Origin: Rhizobium sp. RU33A
GTDB taxonomy: Bacteria; Pseudomonadota; Alphaproteobacteria; Rhizobiales; Rhizobiaceae
Reading direction: 5' to 3'
NCBI RefSeq assembly: GCF_900156055.1
Contig: NZ_FTMQ01000003.1
Span: forward strand, 434,001 to 498,000
DNA: 64,000 nucleotides
This document shows, one piece after another, positions 1 through 8,075 of the stretch. Numbering within the stretch: position 1 is the stretch's first letter; every line of letters starts with the position of its first letter. The notes beneath the pieces are model-generated. The model worked only from the letters and a program-made list of their open reading frames with translations. It made no database searches and was not told the origin of the DNA. A program made the translations under genes and the position numbers.

Positions 1-397
1 CCTGACGGTAGTAGACGTCGGTCGGCGGGCAGTGCAGCTGCACGAGGTCGAGGCTGTCGATTTCAAGGTTCTTCAGGGAGCGGTCGATGAAAGCTTCGAT
101 ATTCGCCTTGGTGTAACCATCGGCCACATGCGGGTTGAGCCTCCGCCCGGCCTTGGACGCCACCATCGGCCGAGTGCCGCCGCGCGCCTTGAGGACCTCG
201 GCAATGATCTTCTCCGAGCGACCGTCGCCATAGACGTCTGCCGTGTCGATAAAGGTCATGCCGGCATCAAGCGCCGCATTCAGCGCTGCCCGGCCGTCGG
301 CTTCCGATACTTCGCCCCAGGATCCGCCGATCTGCCAGGCGCCGAAGCCGATATCGCTGACGGTGAATTCCGTCCGGCCAAATTTATGTTCTCGCAT
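1..397 (-). CDS. Aldo/keto reductase, N-terminal part (cut by window edge)
   Basis: The reading frame starts at an ATG at 397 and runs off the left edge, leaving about 132 residues. The translation begins MREHKFGRTEFTVSDIGFG and continues with a GAWQIGG segment and FIDTADVYGDGRSEKII. It then shows a conserved lysine in VASKAG and ends in the LDLVQLHCP strand. This is the canonical start of the aldo/keto reductase TIM barrel, with catalytic Asp and Tyr in DTADVYG and the catalytic Lys in SKAG. These are NAD(P)H-dependent cytosolic oxidoreductases, and the substrate cannot be inferred. It is divergent from the downstream plus-strand genes, with about 137 bp between starts. Confidence 0.85.
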   Translation of the reverse strand, partial: MREHKFGRTEFTVSDIGFGAWQIGGSWGEVSEADGRAALNAALDAGMTFIDTADVYGDGRSEKIIAEVLKARGGTRPMVASKAGRRLNPHVADGYTKANIEAFIDRSLKNLEIDSLDLVQLHCPPTDVYYRQ

Positions 398-534
398 CGT
401 GATGTCTCTCCCGTGATTGCGGTTTCGAGCTAGCAAGTGGGGCAGGGGGTGGCAAGCTTCAACCGCTCGGATGTCTTGAAGTGATCCGCTCCGGCCCCGG
501 ATGCGAATTGCATCGCAGGAAGTGAGAGACACGA

Positions 535-699
535 ATGCCCAAGATGATCCGCAAGGGCGATCTGCCCCAGAAGACCTGTCCCGTCTGCCGCAAGCCCTTT
601 GCCTGGCGCAAAAAGTGGGAGCGGGACTGGGACAATGTCATCTACTGTTCGGAGCGCTGCCGTGGGACAGGCAAAACCGTTCCCGCCGACAAGCCGTAG
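535..699 (+). CDS. DUF2256 small zinc-ribbon-like protein
   Basis: This is a 54-residue protein starting [18 protein letters not shown]. It has a CPVC pair near residues 15-18 and a second cysteine pair (CSERC, residues 38-42), separated by a Trp/Arg/Lys-rich stretch ([12 protein letters not shown]). That is the layout of the DUF2256 family, a presumed Zn-binding domain of unknown function often found beside photolyase/cryptochrome-like or transport genes. It lies 32 bp upstream of the transporter gene on the same strand, so the two may be co-transcribed. A long alternative frame reading through this region into the transporter is not needed. Confidence 0.75.
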   Translation: MPKMIRKGDLPQKTCPVCRKPFAWRKKWERDWDNVIYCSERCRGTGKTVPADKP

Positions 700-731
700 A
701 CCTTTCCAGAGAGTTCAGTGATCGGATCCCC

Positions 732-2051
732 ATGACAGACCAGGCCCCGTCGTCGAAGCGCCTTGCGTTCTACGCGCTTCCCGCAATACCGATGGCCGCC
801 ATTGCGCTGCCCTTCTACATCGTGGTGCCGACCTTCTACGCCGATCACTTCGCCCTGTCGCTCGCGACCATCGGCACGCTGCTGCTTGCCATCCGGCTGG
901 TCGATGCGATCACCGATCCCTTGTTCGGCTGGCTGTCCGACCGTGTTCGCTCCCGCTATGGTCGCCGCCGCTTCTTCTTCGTCATCTCCACGCCGCTGAC
1001 GGCGCTCGCCGCCTTCATGCTCTTCTGGCCGCCTGAGGACGCAGGCGTCGGTTATCTCACCTTCTGGGGCGTGGCGCTCTCCATCGGCGCCACCTGGTCG
1101 CTCTTGCCCTACACCGCCTGGGGGGCAGAACTCGCGACCGGTTACCAGGCGCGGGTGAAGCTGTCGGCCTGGCGCGAGGGCGCCACCCTGATCGGCTCGC
1201 TGATCGCCATCACCCTGCCATTTGTCGGCGGCTTGGACACGGCAGCCGGCTTTCACGGCCTCGCCTGGGTCGCCGTCTTCATTGCCGTCGCGCTACCCTT
1301 GGCGGGACTGCTGGCGGTGGCCGTGGTGCCGGAACCGGTCGATCTTTCCCAACGGAAGCTTTCGTTGCGGGAAGGCTTCCGGCATCTGCGCGCCAACGGT
1401 CCCTTCCTGCGACTGGTCAGCGCCTTCCTCTTGAACAGCTTTGCGAATGCGATCCCAGCTTCGCTCTTCATCTATTTCGTCGGCCAGCGTCTCGACGCGC
1501 CTGCCATGCAGGGGCCGCTGCTCTTCACCTATTTCCTCTGTGCCATCGCCGGCGTGCCGCTGGCGGTCGCCACCGCCAAGCGCCTCGGCAAGCATCGCGC
1601 CTGGTGCTACGCCATGATGCTCGCCTGCGCCGTCTTCTCGGCTGCGGGTTTCCTGGGCGACGGCGATGTGTTCGCCTTCACCGTTGTCTGCGTGATTACC
1701 GGCCTGTTGCTCGGCTTCGATCTCACACTCCCACCCGCGATTCAGGCCGACGTGATCGACAACGATACGGTTTCGTCAGGCGAGCAGCGCTCCGGCCTTT
1801 ACTTCGCCGCCTGGAGCTTCACCACCAAGCTTGCCGTGGCACTCTCTGCAGGCGTCGTCTTCCCGCTGCTCGACCTTGCGGGTTTCATCGGCAGCCAGGC
1901 GGCCACCCAAACGCCCGGGGCACTCACCGCACTGACGGCCCTCTACGCCTTCCTGCCGATCCTCCCCAAGCTCGCGGCCATCGCCCTGATGTGGAATTTC
2001 TCCCTCGACGAGGCGGCCCATCAGAAATTGCGCGCAAGCCTCGGCGCCTGA
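732..2051 (+). CDS. GPH-family (MelB-like) MFS sugar:cation symporter
   Basis: A 439-residue polytopic inner-membrane protein. I chose the ATG at 732 because the hydrophobic N-terminus (FYALPAIPMAAIALPFYIVVPTFY) starts about 15 residues later. A longer in-frame extension exists but overlaps the DUF2256 gene. Residues around 55-75 (RLVDAITDPLFGWLSDRVRSRYGRRRFF) are the classic GPH/MelB signature: the D-x-x-x-D-P membrane motif followed by an MFS-type RxxxGRRR loop. A second signature (QADVIDNDTVSSGEQRSGLYFA) matches the cytosolic GPH motif between helices 10 and 11. About 12 helices are expected. The family couples uptake of melibiose, lactose or glucuronides to Na+ or H+; substrate unknown here. 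Confidence 0.85.
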   Translation: MTDQAPSSKRLAFYALPAIPMAAIALPFYIVVPTFYADHFALSLATIGTLLLAIRLVDAITDPLFGWLSDRVRSRYGRRRFFFVISTPLTALAAFMLFWPPEDAGVGYLTFWGVALSIGATWSLLPYTAWGAELATGYQARVKLSAWREGATLIGSLIAITLPFVGGLDTAAGFHGLAWVAVFIAVALPLAGLLAVAVVPEPVDLSQRKLSLREGFRHLRANGPFLRLVSAFLLNSFANAIPASLFIYFVGQRLDAPAMQGPLLFTYFLCAIAGVPLAVATAKRLGKHRAWCYAMMLACAVFSAAGFLGDGDVFAFTVVCVITGLLLGFDLTLPPAIQADVIDNDTVSSGEQRSGLYFAAWSFTTKLAVALSAGVVFPLLDLAGFIGSQAATQTPGALTALTALYAFLPILPKLAAIALMWNFSLDEAAHQKLRASLGA

Positions 2052-2181
2052 AACAAGACGATTCGCTACCCGACCACGCGTCGCTGCGACCTGGCGAGCG
2101 GCTGTCATCCAGTCGTCGTGTCTTTCGGTCAAATGTGACGGCGTGAAGTTCAAGCTCGATTCTCTTCGGGAAGGGTGACGG

Positions 2182-3591
2182 ATGCGCATTGTGATGATCG
2201 GTTCGGGATATGTGGGGCTTGTCTCCGGAGCCTGCCTGGCGGCGCTGGGTCATGACGTGGTCTGTGTCGACAAGAGCCGGGACAAGATCGAGGCGCTGCA
2301 GGCTGGCAAAGTGCCGATTTATGAGCCCGGTCTGGAAATTGTAATCGCCGACAATTGTGCGGCCGGTCGCCTGAGCTTCTCTGGCGATCTCGTTGGGCCC
2401 GTGGCGGCAGCCGATGCGGTCTTCATCGCGGTCGGCACACCGTCGCGTCTCGTCGATGGTCACGCTGATCTCAGCCATGTCTATGCCGCTGCCCGCGAGA
2501 TTGCTGCCGCTGCCACCGGTTTCACCGTCGTGGTCACCAAGTCCACCGTGCCCGTCGGCACAGGTGACGAGATCGAGCGCATCTTCCGGGAAGAATTCCC
2601 GCAAAAGGACATCGCCGTCGTCTCCAATCCCGAATTCCTGCGGGAAGGTGCGGCCATTTCCGATTTCCGCCGCCCTGATAGGATCGTGGTCGGCTCGGAT
2701 GACGAACGCTCCACCGAGCTCATGCGCGACATCTATGAGGCCCTCGATCTCAAGGAGATGCCGCTCTATTTCTGCGAGCGCCGTACAGCCGAACTGATCA
2801 AATACGCCTCCAACGCCTTTCTCGCGATGAAGATCACCTTCATCAACGAAATGGCCGATCTATGCGAGGAGCTCGGCGCTGACGTGCAGAAGGTCGCCAA
2901 GGGCATGGGCATGGATCGCCGCATCGGCGACAAGTTCCTCCAGGCCGGTCCTGGCTTCGGCGGATCCTGCTTCCCGAAGGACACACTGGCGCTGGTGAAG
3001 ACGGCCCAGGATTACGACCGGCCCTTGAAGCTGATCGAGACAACGGTCGCGATCAACGAAAACCGTAAGCGGGCCATGGGCCGCCGGGTGATTGCCGCCT
3101 GTGACGGTAGCGTGCGCGGCAAGCGAATCGGTGTGCTCGGCCTGACCTTCAAGCCCAACACCGACGACATGCGCGAGGCGCCCTCGATCGCCATCATCAG
3201 AACCCTGCTCGATGGCGGCGCGGATGTGCATGTCTACGACCCCGCAGGCATGGAGGCGGCGAGGGCAGTTCTTGGCGCGGTCAAATACCGGCGCAACGCC
3301 TACGAGGTCGCAGAGGGTGCGGACGCCGTCGTTCTCGTGACCGAATGGGATCAGTTCAAGTCGCTGGATCTGCCGCGTCTGAAAGATCTGATGAAATCGC
3401 CTGTCGTGGTCGATCTGCGCAATGTCTTCGACGAAGACGAGATGATCGGCCATGGCTTCCAGCTCGTGCCTCTCGGCAAGCGTCCACGCTCTGCCTATCC
3501 GGCGCGCACCCTTTTTCATGCCGTTCCGCCCGAACTGGCCTGGAACCCGCTGCTTTGGGGCGACGAGACGCCGACAGGTCAGCTCGCCTGA
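2182..3591 (+). CDS. ugd: UDP-glucose 6-dehydrogenase
   Basis: A 469-residue enzyme that oxidises UDP-glucose to UDP-glucuronate with two NAD+, supplying precursors for exopolysaccharide and lipopolysaccharide. The N-terminus MRIVMIGSGYVGLVSGACLA is a dinucleotide-binding GxGxxG fold. The catalytic cysteine lies in GPGFGGSCFPKD, and NPEFLREG and the KYASNAFLAMKITFINE helix are typical. The C-terminal Rossmann-like domain includes LGLTFKPNTDDMREAPS. After the usual end, a short basic/aromatic tail of about 30 residues (from PRSAYPARTLFH) is present. A Shine-Dalgarno-like AAGGGTGACGG precedes the ATG. It appears to be a single-gene unit. Confidence 0.95.
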   Translation: MRIVMIGSGYVGLVSGACLAALGHDVVCVDKSRDKIEALQAGKVPIYEPGLEIVIADNCAAGRLSFSGDLVGPVAAADAVFIAVGTPSRLVDGHADLSHVYAAAREIAAAATGFTVVVTKSTVPVGTGDEIERIFREEFPQKDIAVVSNPEFLREGAAISDFRRPDRIVVGSDDERSTELMRDIYEALDLKEMPLYFCERRTAELIKYASNAFLAMKITFINEMADLCEELGADVQKVAKGMGMDRRIGDKFLQAGPGFGGSCFPKDTLALVKTAQDYDRPLKLIETTVAINENRKRAMGRRVIAACDGSVRGKRIGVLGLTFKPNTDDMREAPSIAIIRTLLDGGADVHVYDPAGMEAARAVLGAVKYRRNAYEVAEGADAVVLVTEWDQFKSLDLPRLKDLMKSPVVVDLRNVFDEDEMIGHGFQLVPLGKRPRSAYPARTLFHAVPPELAWNPLLWGDETPTGQLA

Positions 3592-3686
3592 TCGCCTGAC
3601 TGACGCGCCATCCTCCTCGGCGCTTGACTTTAAGCGCCGTTCGTCGCTGTGCTGGCTTCAAACCGAGGCAGCACACAGGTCGATGG

Positions 3687-4424
3687 ATGGGCATGAACGA
3701 GACGGGCGGCACGGATGCCGACACTGGCAAGGGTGAGGGGGCACGCACCCGCGGCTCCGGTTCCGAATCGGTCTACAAGGCGCTGCGCCACGAAATCCTG
3801 ACCATGGAGCGCCCGCCCGGCAGTCCGCTGGATGAAACGCGGCTCTCCGAACATTTCGGTATGTCGCGCACGCCGATTCGCGAGGCGCTGTTGCGGCTGA
3901 CCTCGGAGGGCTTGGTCACCAGTCTGCCAAACCGCAACACGATCGTCGCAGTCATCGATTTCTCCAGCCTCCCCACCTATTTCGAGGCGCTCTGCCTGAT
4001 GTATCGCGTGACGACCCGTGGCGCCGCAAAGCGTTCCGGCGATGCCTGGATGGCCGAGATCATAAGGCAGCAGCAGGCCTTTTCCCGCGCCGTCGAGGCC
4101 CAGGACGCCTTCGCCATGATCGAGGCTAACAGGGAATTCCACGTCGCGATCGCCGAGCGCGCCGGCAATCCCTATTACACCACCTTCTTCGCCCGGCTCC
4201 TCGACGAGGGGCGGCGCATTCTCCGGCTCTACTATCAGACCTTCGACGACCGCCTGCCGCGCCGCTATGTCGAGGAACACGAGAAGATCATTGAGGCGAT
4301 CCGTGCAGGCGATGTCGAGGAGGCCGACCGGCTGTCCGTCGCCCATGCCGACCAGATTGTCCGCCAGATCCAGGATTACGTGGCCCGCAACATCACTGCT
4401 GCAGCCGAACTTCCCGACATCTGA
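3687..4424 (+). CDS. GntR/FCD-family transcriptional regulator
   Basis: A 245-residue regulator. Residues about 25-90 form a winged helix (SVYKALRHEILTMERPPGS, then LDETRLSEHFGMSRTPIREALLRL, the GntR recognition helix). The remaining helical domain fits the FCD ligand-binding type, including a conserved N-R-E-F-H segment (EANREFHVAIAERAGN) and a late H (VAHADQIV). I chose the ATG at 3687, with an AGGT upstream; 3693 is also possible, and upstream TTG/ATG candidates look unlikely. It sits immediately upstream of the DapA-family lyase with operator-like palindromes between them, so it probably controls that gene in response to its substrate. Confidence 0.85.
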   Translation: MGMNETGGTDADTGKGEGARTRGSGSESVYKALRHEILTMERPPGSPLDETRLSEHFGMSRTPIREALLRLTSEGLVTSLPNRNTIVAVIDFSSLPTYFEALCLMYRVTTRGAAKRSGDAWMAEIIRQQQAFSRAVEAQDAFAMIEANREFHVAIAERAGNPYYTTFFARLLDEGRRILRLYYQTFDDRLPRRYVEEHEKIIEAIRAGDVEEADRLSVAHADQIVRQIQDYVARNITAAAELPDI

Positions 4425-4438
4425 CCCCAGCGATCCCC

Positions 4439-4458
4439 GTTTCAGCGGTCGCTGAAAC
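4439..4458 (+). terminator. Stem-loop after the GntR gene
   Basis: A perfect 8-bp inverted repeat GTTTCAGC / GCTGAAAC separated by GGTC, 15 bp after the regulator stop codon. It lacks a clean T run, so it could be a weak terminator, an mRNA-stabilising hairpin or a further protein-binding site. Confidence 0.4.
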
Positions 4459-4470
4459 ACGCGTCTTGAT

Positions 4471-4493
4471 TTTGTCGACAAACTGTATACTGT
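4471..4493. promoter_or_regulatory. Double operator-like palindromes upstream of the lyase gene
   Basis: TTTGTCGACAAA (4471-4482) is a perfect 12-bp palindrome. It abuts ACTGTATACTGT (4482-4493), whose core GTATAC is palindromic. Both resemble GntR-type sites (TTGT..ACAA or TTGTATACAA). TATACT at 4486-4491 could double as a -10 element, which would place the sites over the promoter. The sites lie 29 bp before the lyase start codon. The binding protein is inferred to be the adjacent GntR regulator. Confidence 0.5.
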
Positions 4494-4521
4494 GGTTTCA
4501 TCACTTCAACAGGAGCATCCC

Positions 4522-5424
4522 ATGACCACCGGCTGGCACGGCGTTTTCCCCGCCGCAACGACTCAATTCCATGAAGATCTCTCGGTCGATATCGACGCCA
4601 CCCAGCGCGTGCTTGACGCCCTCGTCAACGACGGCGTCAATGGCCTGATCGTCATGGGCACCTGCGGCGAGAACAACTCGCTCGATCCAGAAGAAAAGCG
4701 CACCATCCTGAAGGCCGCCGTCGAGGTGGTGAACGGTCGCGTGCCGATTGTCACCGGCGTCTCGGAATTCGACACCCGCCGCGCCTCGGCCTATGCTCGT
4801 GATGCCGAAAAGATCGGTGCCGACGGCCTGATGCTCCTGCCGGCCATGGTCTATGTGCCGAAGCCGCATGAACTTGTCGCCCATTTCAAGACCGTTGCCG
4901 AAGCGACCGGCCTGCCGATCATGCTCTACAACAACCCGCCGGCCTACCGCGTCAACATCGGCGCGGAAGTGCTGGAAGCGCTCGACGGCGTGAAGAACAT
5001 CAAGGCCGTCAAGGAAAGCGCGCCCGATCCGCGCCGCTTCACCGACCTGATCAACGCCTTCGGTGACCGCTACGACATCTTCGCCGGCCTCGACGACGTG
5101 GCGCTCGAAGGCCTTATGCTCGGCGCCAAGGGCTGGGTCTCCGGCCTCACCAGCGCCTTCCCGGCCGAATCGGTGGCCCTGGTCGCCGCCGCCGACCGTG
5201 GCGACTGGATGGAGGCCCGCCGTATCTACCGTTGGTTCATGCCGCTTCTGCATCTCGACGCCGAACACGACCTCGTCCAGTCGATCAAGCTCGCCGAGCA
5301 GATCATGGGCCGCGGCTCCGAACGCGTCCGCATGCCGCGCATGCCGCTCGAAGGCGCCCGCCGTGCGGAAGTGACGGCGATGGTCGAGAAGGCGGCGGCG
5401 ACCCGGCCGGTTGGCGGTAAGTAA
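4522..5424 (+). CDS. DapA/NAL-family lyase (dihydrodipicolinate synthase family)
   Basis: A 300-residue TIM-barrel class I aldolase. The Schiff-base lysine is in IKAVKES (Lys164), the tyrosine in LYNNP (Tyr136), and the GTCGE substrate loop (residues 46-50) replaces the common GTTGE. The family includes DapA, N-acetylneuraminate lyase, keto-deoxy sugar-acid dehydratases and related enzymes. Linkage to a GntR/FCD regulator rather than to lysine genes suggests a catabolic 2-oxo-acid aldolase or dehydratase, not the housekeeping DapA. AGGAG at 4511-4515 supports the ATG at 4522. The last 275 bp recur, diverged, about 2.4 kb downstream. Confidence 0.8.
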   Translation: MTTGWHGVFPAATTQFHEDLSVDIDATQRVLDALVNDGVNGLIVMGTCGENNSLDPEEKRTILKAAVEVVNGRVPIVTGVSEFDTRRASAYARDAEKIGADGLMLLPAMVYVPKPHELVAHFKTVAEATGLPIMLYNNPPAYRVNIGAEVLEALDGVKNIKAVKESAPDPRRFTDLINAFGDRYDIFAGLDDVALEGLMLGAKGWVSGLTSAFPAESVALVAAADRGDWMEARRIYRWFMPLLHLDAEHDLVQSIKLAEQIMGRGSERVRMPRMPLEGARRAEVTAMVEKAAATRPVGGK

Positions 5425-5450
5425 GAAGCTCGTCTCAAGCTGGATTTTGG

Positions 5451-5478
5451 GCTCGCGACCTCAGGTCGCGAGCCTTTT
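5451..5478 (+). terminator. Rho-independent terminator of the lyase gene
   Basis: A perfect 10-bp stem GCTCGCGACC / GGTCGCGAGC with loop TCA, followed by CTTTTC, 27 bp after the lyase stop. It separates the lyase from the channel gene transcriptionally. Confidence 0.8.
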
Positions 5479-5560
5479 CGTCTGTCGTAACCGGCAACTT
5501 TGGCCGATATGGGGATGCAGTCCAGCCATCTGCGACTTTTATAGGGTTAAGCCGGTTTGC

Positions 5561-5574
5561 CCGCTTGCAAGCGG
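5561..5574. promoter_or_regulatory. Perfect palindrome upstream of the channel gene
   Basis: CCGCTTGCAAGCGG is a 14-bp perfect palindrome 73 bp before the channel start codon. It could be a dimeric regulator site or an RNA hairpin in the leader. No T run follows, so it is not a terminator. Confidence 0.3.
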
Positions 5575-5646
5575 ATTGAATGTTAACGGAAGCCTTGCCA
5601 TTGCGAGGCACTGTTTTCCTTCCTGCGACCATTCGAAAGCATCCCG

Positions 5647-7548
5647 ATGAAGACCAAAACCACCTGGCGCGCGCGGCTGCGCTACGAGTTCGACAAGAGC
5701 ATGGCGGGCGGCGCGATCGCCCTGATCGGGTGGCTGAGCCTCATCTCGCTCATCGTGATTGTCATTGCTGCTCTGTTCCTTGCCACCACCGGAATCGCGC
5801 CCGAAGGCGGCGAACGGGTTGGCTTCATTGAGGGCGTCTGGGGATCGCTGATGCGCACCATGGACGCCGGCACAATGGGCGGCGACGTGGGCTGGTCGTT
5901 CCGCATCGTGTCCCTCGTTGTCACCATAGCCGGCATCTTCGTCTTTTCCGCCTTGATCGGTGTCATCAGCTCGGGCCTGGAAAACAAGCTCGACGAGCTG
6001 CGCAAGGGCCGCTCCCGCGTACTCGAAAGTGACCACACCATCATCCTGAACTGGTCTTCCTCAATCTTTGACGTGATTTCCGAGCTGGTCATCGCTAATC
6101 AGAGCCGACACCGTCCGCGGATCGTCATTATGGCGAATAGAGACAAGGTCGAGATGGAAGGGGAGATTGCCGACAAGGTGGGCGATCTCAAAAACACCCG
6201 GATCATCTGCCGCAGCGGCGATCCGACCGACCTCTTCGATCTGTCGATCGTCAACCCTCACTCCTCCCGCTCGATTATCGTGCTCTCGCCCGAGGGCGAG
6301 GATCCGGATTCCCAGGTCATCAAGTCGGTCCTCGCTCTGGTGAACGACCCTGACCGCCGTCCCGAGCCCTACATGATCGCCGCCGAAATCCGCGATGCGC
6401 AGAACACCGAAGTGGTGCGAATCGTCGGCGGCGGCGAGCTCCAGCTGGTCCTGGCGGATGATCTCATCTCGCGCATCGTCGTGCATACCAGTCGCCAATC
6501 TGGTCTCTCGGCGGTTTATACGGAACTGCTCGATTTCGACGGCTGCGAGATATACACGCTTCCCCAGCCTGCGCTCGAAGGCAAGCCTTTCGGAGCGGCG
6601 GTGATGTCCTACGAGACCAGCACCCTCATCGGTATCTGCGACGCCGAGGGCAAAATCCATCTCAACCCATCGCCGAACCGTCTCATCGCGGCAGGCGAGC
6701 GCTTGGTGATCATTGCCGAGGACGACGCCTCGATACAAACCTTGGCTGGCGCGCCGCGGATTACCCAAAGTGCGATCCTTCAGGCGAAGCCACAGACGGC
6801 AACTGCCGAACGCACGCTGATTCTCGGCTGGAATCGCCGTGGGCCCGTCATCGCCACCGAGCTCGGCCGTTACGTCGCGCCCGGCTCCGTTTTGACCGTT
6901 GCGGCGAACACGCCGGAATTCGAAGCCGACATCGCCGGCTTGGTCCTGCCCAATGACAATATGAGCGTTTCGCATGTCGTCATCGACACGAGCAGCAGGG
7001 CAGCGCTCAAGGCGCTCGACATCCCCTCCTACGACCATGTTCTTGTCCTCGGCTATAGCGACCACATGTCCATGCAGTCCGCCGATACGCGCACGTTGAT
7101 CACTCTGCTACACTTGCGCAAAATCGCTGAGACTGCGGGCGTGCACATCAATGTGGTGAGCGAGATGACGGATGTCCGCAACCGCGAACTTGCCGAAGTC
7201 ACCCGCGCCGATGATTTCGTCGTCAGCAACAAGCTGGTCAGCTTGATGCTGGCCCAGGCCTCCGAGAACGAGTTCATGGCGGCGATCTTCGATGAGTTGC
7301 TGGATGTCGAAGGCTCCGAGATCTACATGCGCCCCATGAGCGACTATGTGGATATCTCGCAGCCGGTGAATTTCTTCACCGTGGCACTCTCAGCCCTCCG
7401 TCGCGGCGAAATCGCCATCGGCCACCGCCGCCAGCGGGCAGGGGATGCGGATGAGCGAAATCTCGGCGGTGTCGTCGTGAACCCGAACCGCTCGGAGCTG
7501 CGCGCTTATACAGAGAAGGACATGGTGATCGTCTTGGCGCAGGACTGA
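5647..7548 (+). CDS. CASTOR/POLLUX-like ion channel with RCK/TrkA-N-type domains
   Basis: A 633-residue protein resembling the CASTOR/POLLUX/SYM8 channel family. TM1 is about residues 21-47, followed by a pore/filter-like segment MRTMDAGTMGGD (69-80), then TM2 about 85-109. Next is a basic linker (LENKLDELRKGRSRVLESDHTIIL) and two tandem Rossmann-like regulatory domains: about 128-370, with HTIILNWSSSIFDVISELV, and about 385-630, with RTLILGWNRRGPVIATELG. In plants the homologues are nuclear-envelope cation channels needed for symbiotic calcium spiking; bacterial members are little studied. It probably tetramerises in the inner membrane and gates on a cytosolic ligand or ions. It appears monocistronic, between the lyase terminator and the lyase-gene fragment. 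Confidence 0.8.
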   Translation: MKTKTTWRARLRYEFDKSMAGGAIALIGWLSLISLIVIVIAALFLATTGIAPEGGERVGFIEGVWGSLMRTMDAGTMGGDVGWSFRIVSLVVTIAGIFVFSALIGVISSGLENKLDELRKGRSRVLESDHTIILNWSSSIFDVISELVIANQSRHRPRIVIMANRDKVEMEGEIADKVGDLKNTRIICRSGDPTDLFDLSIVNPHSSRSIIVLSPEGEDPDSQVIKSVLALVNDPDRRPEPYMIAAEIRDAQNTEVVRIVGGGELQLVLADDLISRIVVHTSRQSGLSAVYTELLDFDGCEIYTLPQPALEGKPFGAAVMSYETSTLIGICDAEGKIHLNPSPNRLIAAGERLVIIAEDDASIQTLAGAPRITQSAILQAKPQTATAERTLILGWNRRGPVIATELGRYVAPGSVLTVAANTPEFEADIAGLVLPNDNMSVSHVVIDTSSRAALKALDIPSYDHVLVLGYSDHMSMQSADTRTLITLLHLRKIAETAGVHINVVSEMTDVRNRELAEVTRADDFVVSNKLVSLMLAQASENEFMAAIFDELLDVEGSEIYMRPMSDYVDISQPVNFFTVALSALRRGEIAIGHRRQRAGDADERNLGGVVVNPNRSELRAYTEKDMVIVLAQD

Positions 7549-7559
7549 GTGCGGCCTTT

Positions 7560-7834
7560 TCACCAGCGCCTCCACGGCAGAATCGGTGGCCCTGGTCGCC
7601 GCCGCCGACCGTGGTGACTGGATGGAAGCCCGCCGCATCTACCCCTGGTTCATGCCGCTTCTGCATCTCGACGCCGAACACGACCTCGTCCAGTCGATCA
7701 AGCTCACAGAGCGGATTGTGGGCCGCGGCTCCGATCGCGTCCGCATGCAGCCCATGCCGCTCGACGGAGCGCGTCGCGTCGAAGTGACTGATATGGTCGA
7801 GAAGGCAGCGGCGACCCGGCCGGTTGGCGGCAAG
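7560..7834 (+). pseudogene. Duplicated 3' fragment of the DapA-family lyase gene
   Basis: These 275 bp align without gaps to 5147-5421 of the intact lyase gene (constant offset 2413). I counted about 28 mismatches, roughly 90% identity, many at third codon positions. The frame stays open (VALVAAADRGDWMEARRIYPWFMPLLHLDAEHDLVQ...), but the first two thirds of the gene and its start are missing. The original stop after GGK is also lost. It begins 12 bp after the channel stop codon. It is not a functional enzyme. Together with the intact gene it forms direct repeats around the channel gene. Confidence 0.9.
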
Positions 7835-7852
7835 AGAAACCCGTTATTTAGG

Positions 7853-7877
7853 CCCGTCGGAGAAATCCGGCGGGTTT
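7853..7877 (+). terminator. Hairpin after the lyase-gene fragment
   Basis: CCCGTCGG / CCGGCGGG (one T-G pair) with a 6-nt loop AGAAAT, followed by TTT. This is a plausible weak terminator for transcription leaving the channel gene. Confidence 0.5.
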
Positions 7878-8075
7878 ACTGTCGGAGAATGCTAACATTA
7901 CCGCCAGCGTGGAGGCGGCCCCTTGCTCCGTCATATTAGATCACCCATGGTGATCCTGCAGCTTTAAGTTATAGATCTCGTAAAATGCAATGTTGCTTTT
8001 CAGGCCAACGACGATGCTTGTGGCTGTCGCCATGCCATTCTCCGACTTAGGAGAAAATCAGAGAAGGGAGCTATT

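Noticed and set aside
501..731. Long in-frame extension of the sugar transporter upstream of 732
   Set aside because: It runs through the DUF2256 gene in another frame, has no membrane or conserved content, and a good start exists at 732.
7560..7939. Small standalone gene starting at 7586
   Set aside because: The sequence is simply the 3' part of the lyase gene copy; it lacks the active-site residues and a proper start.
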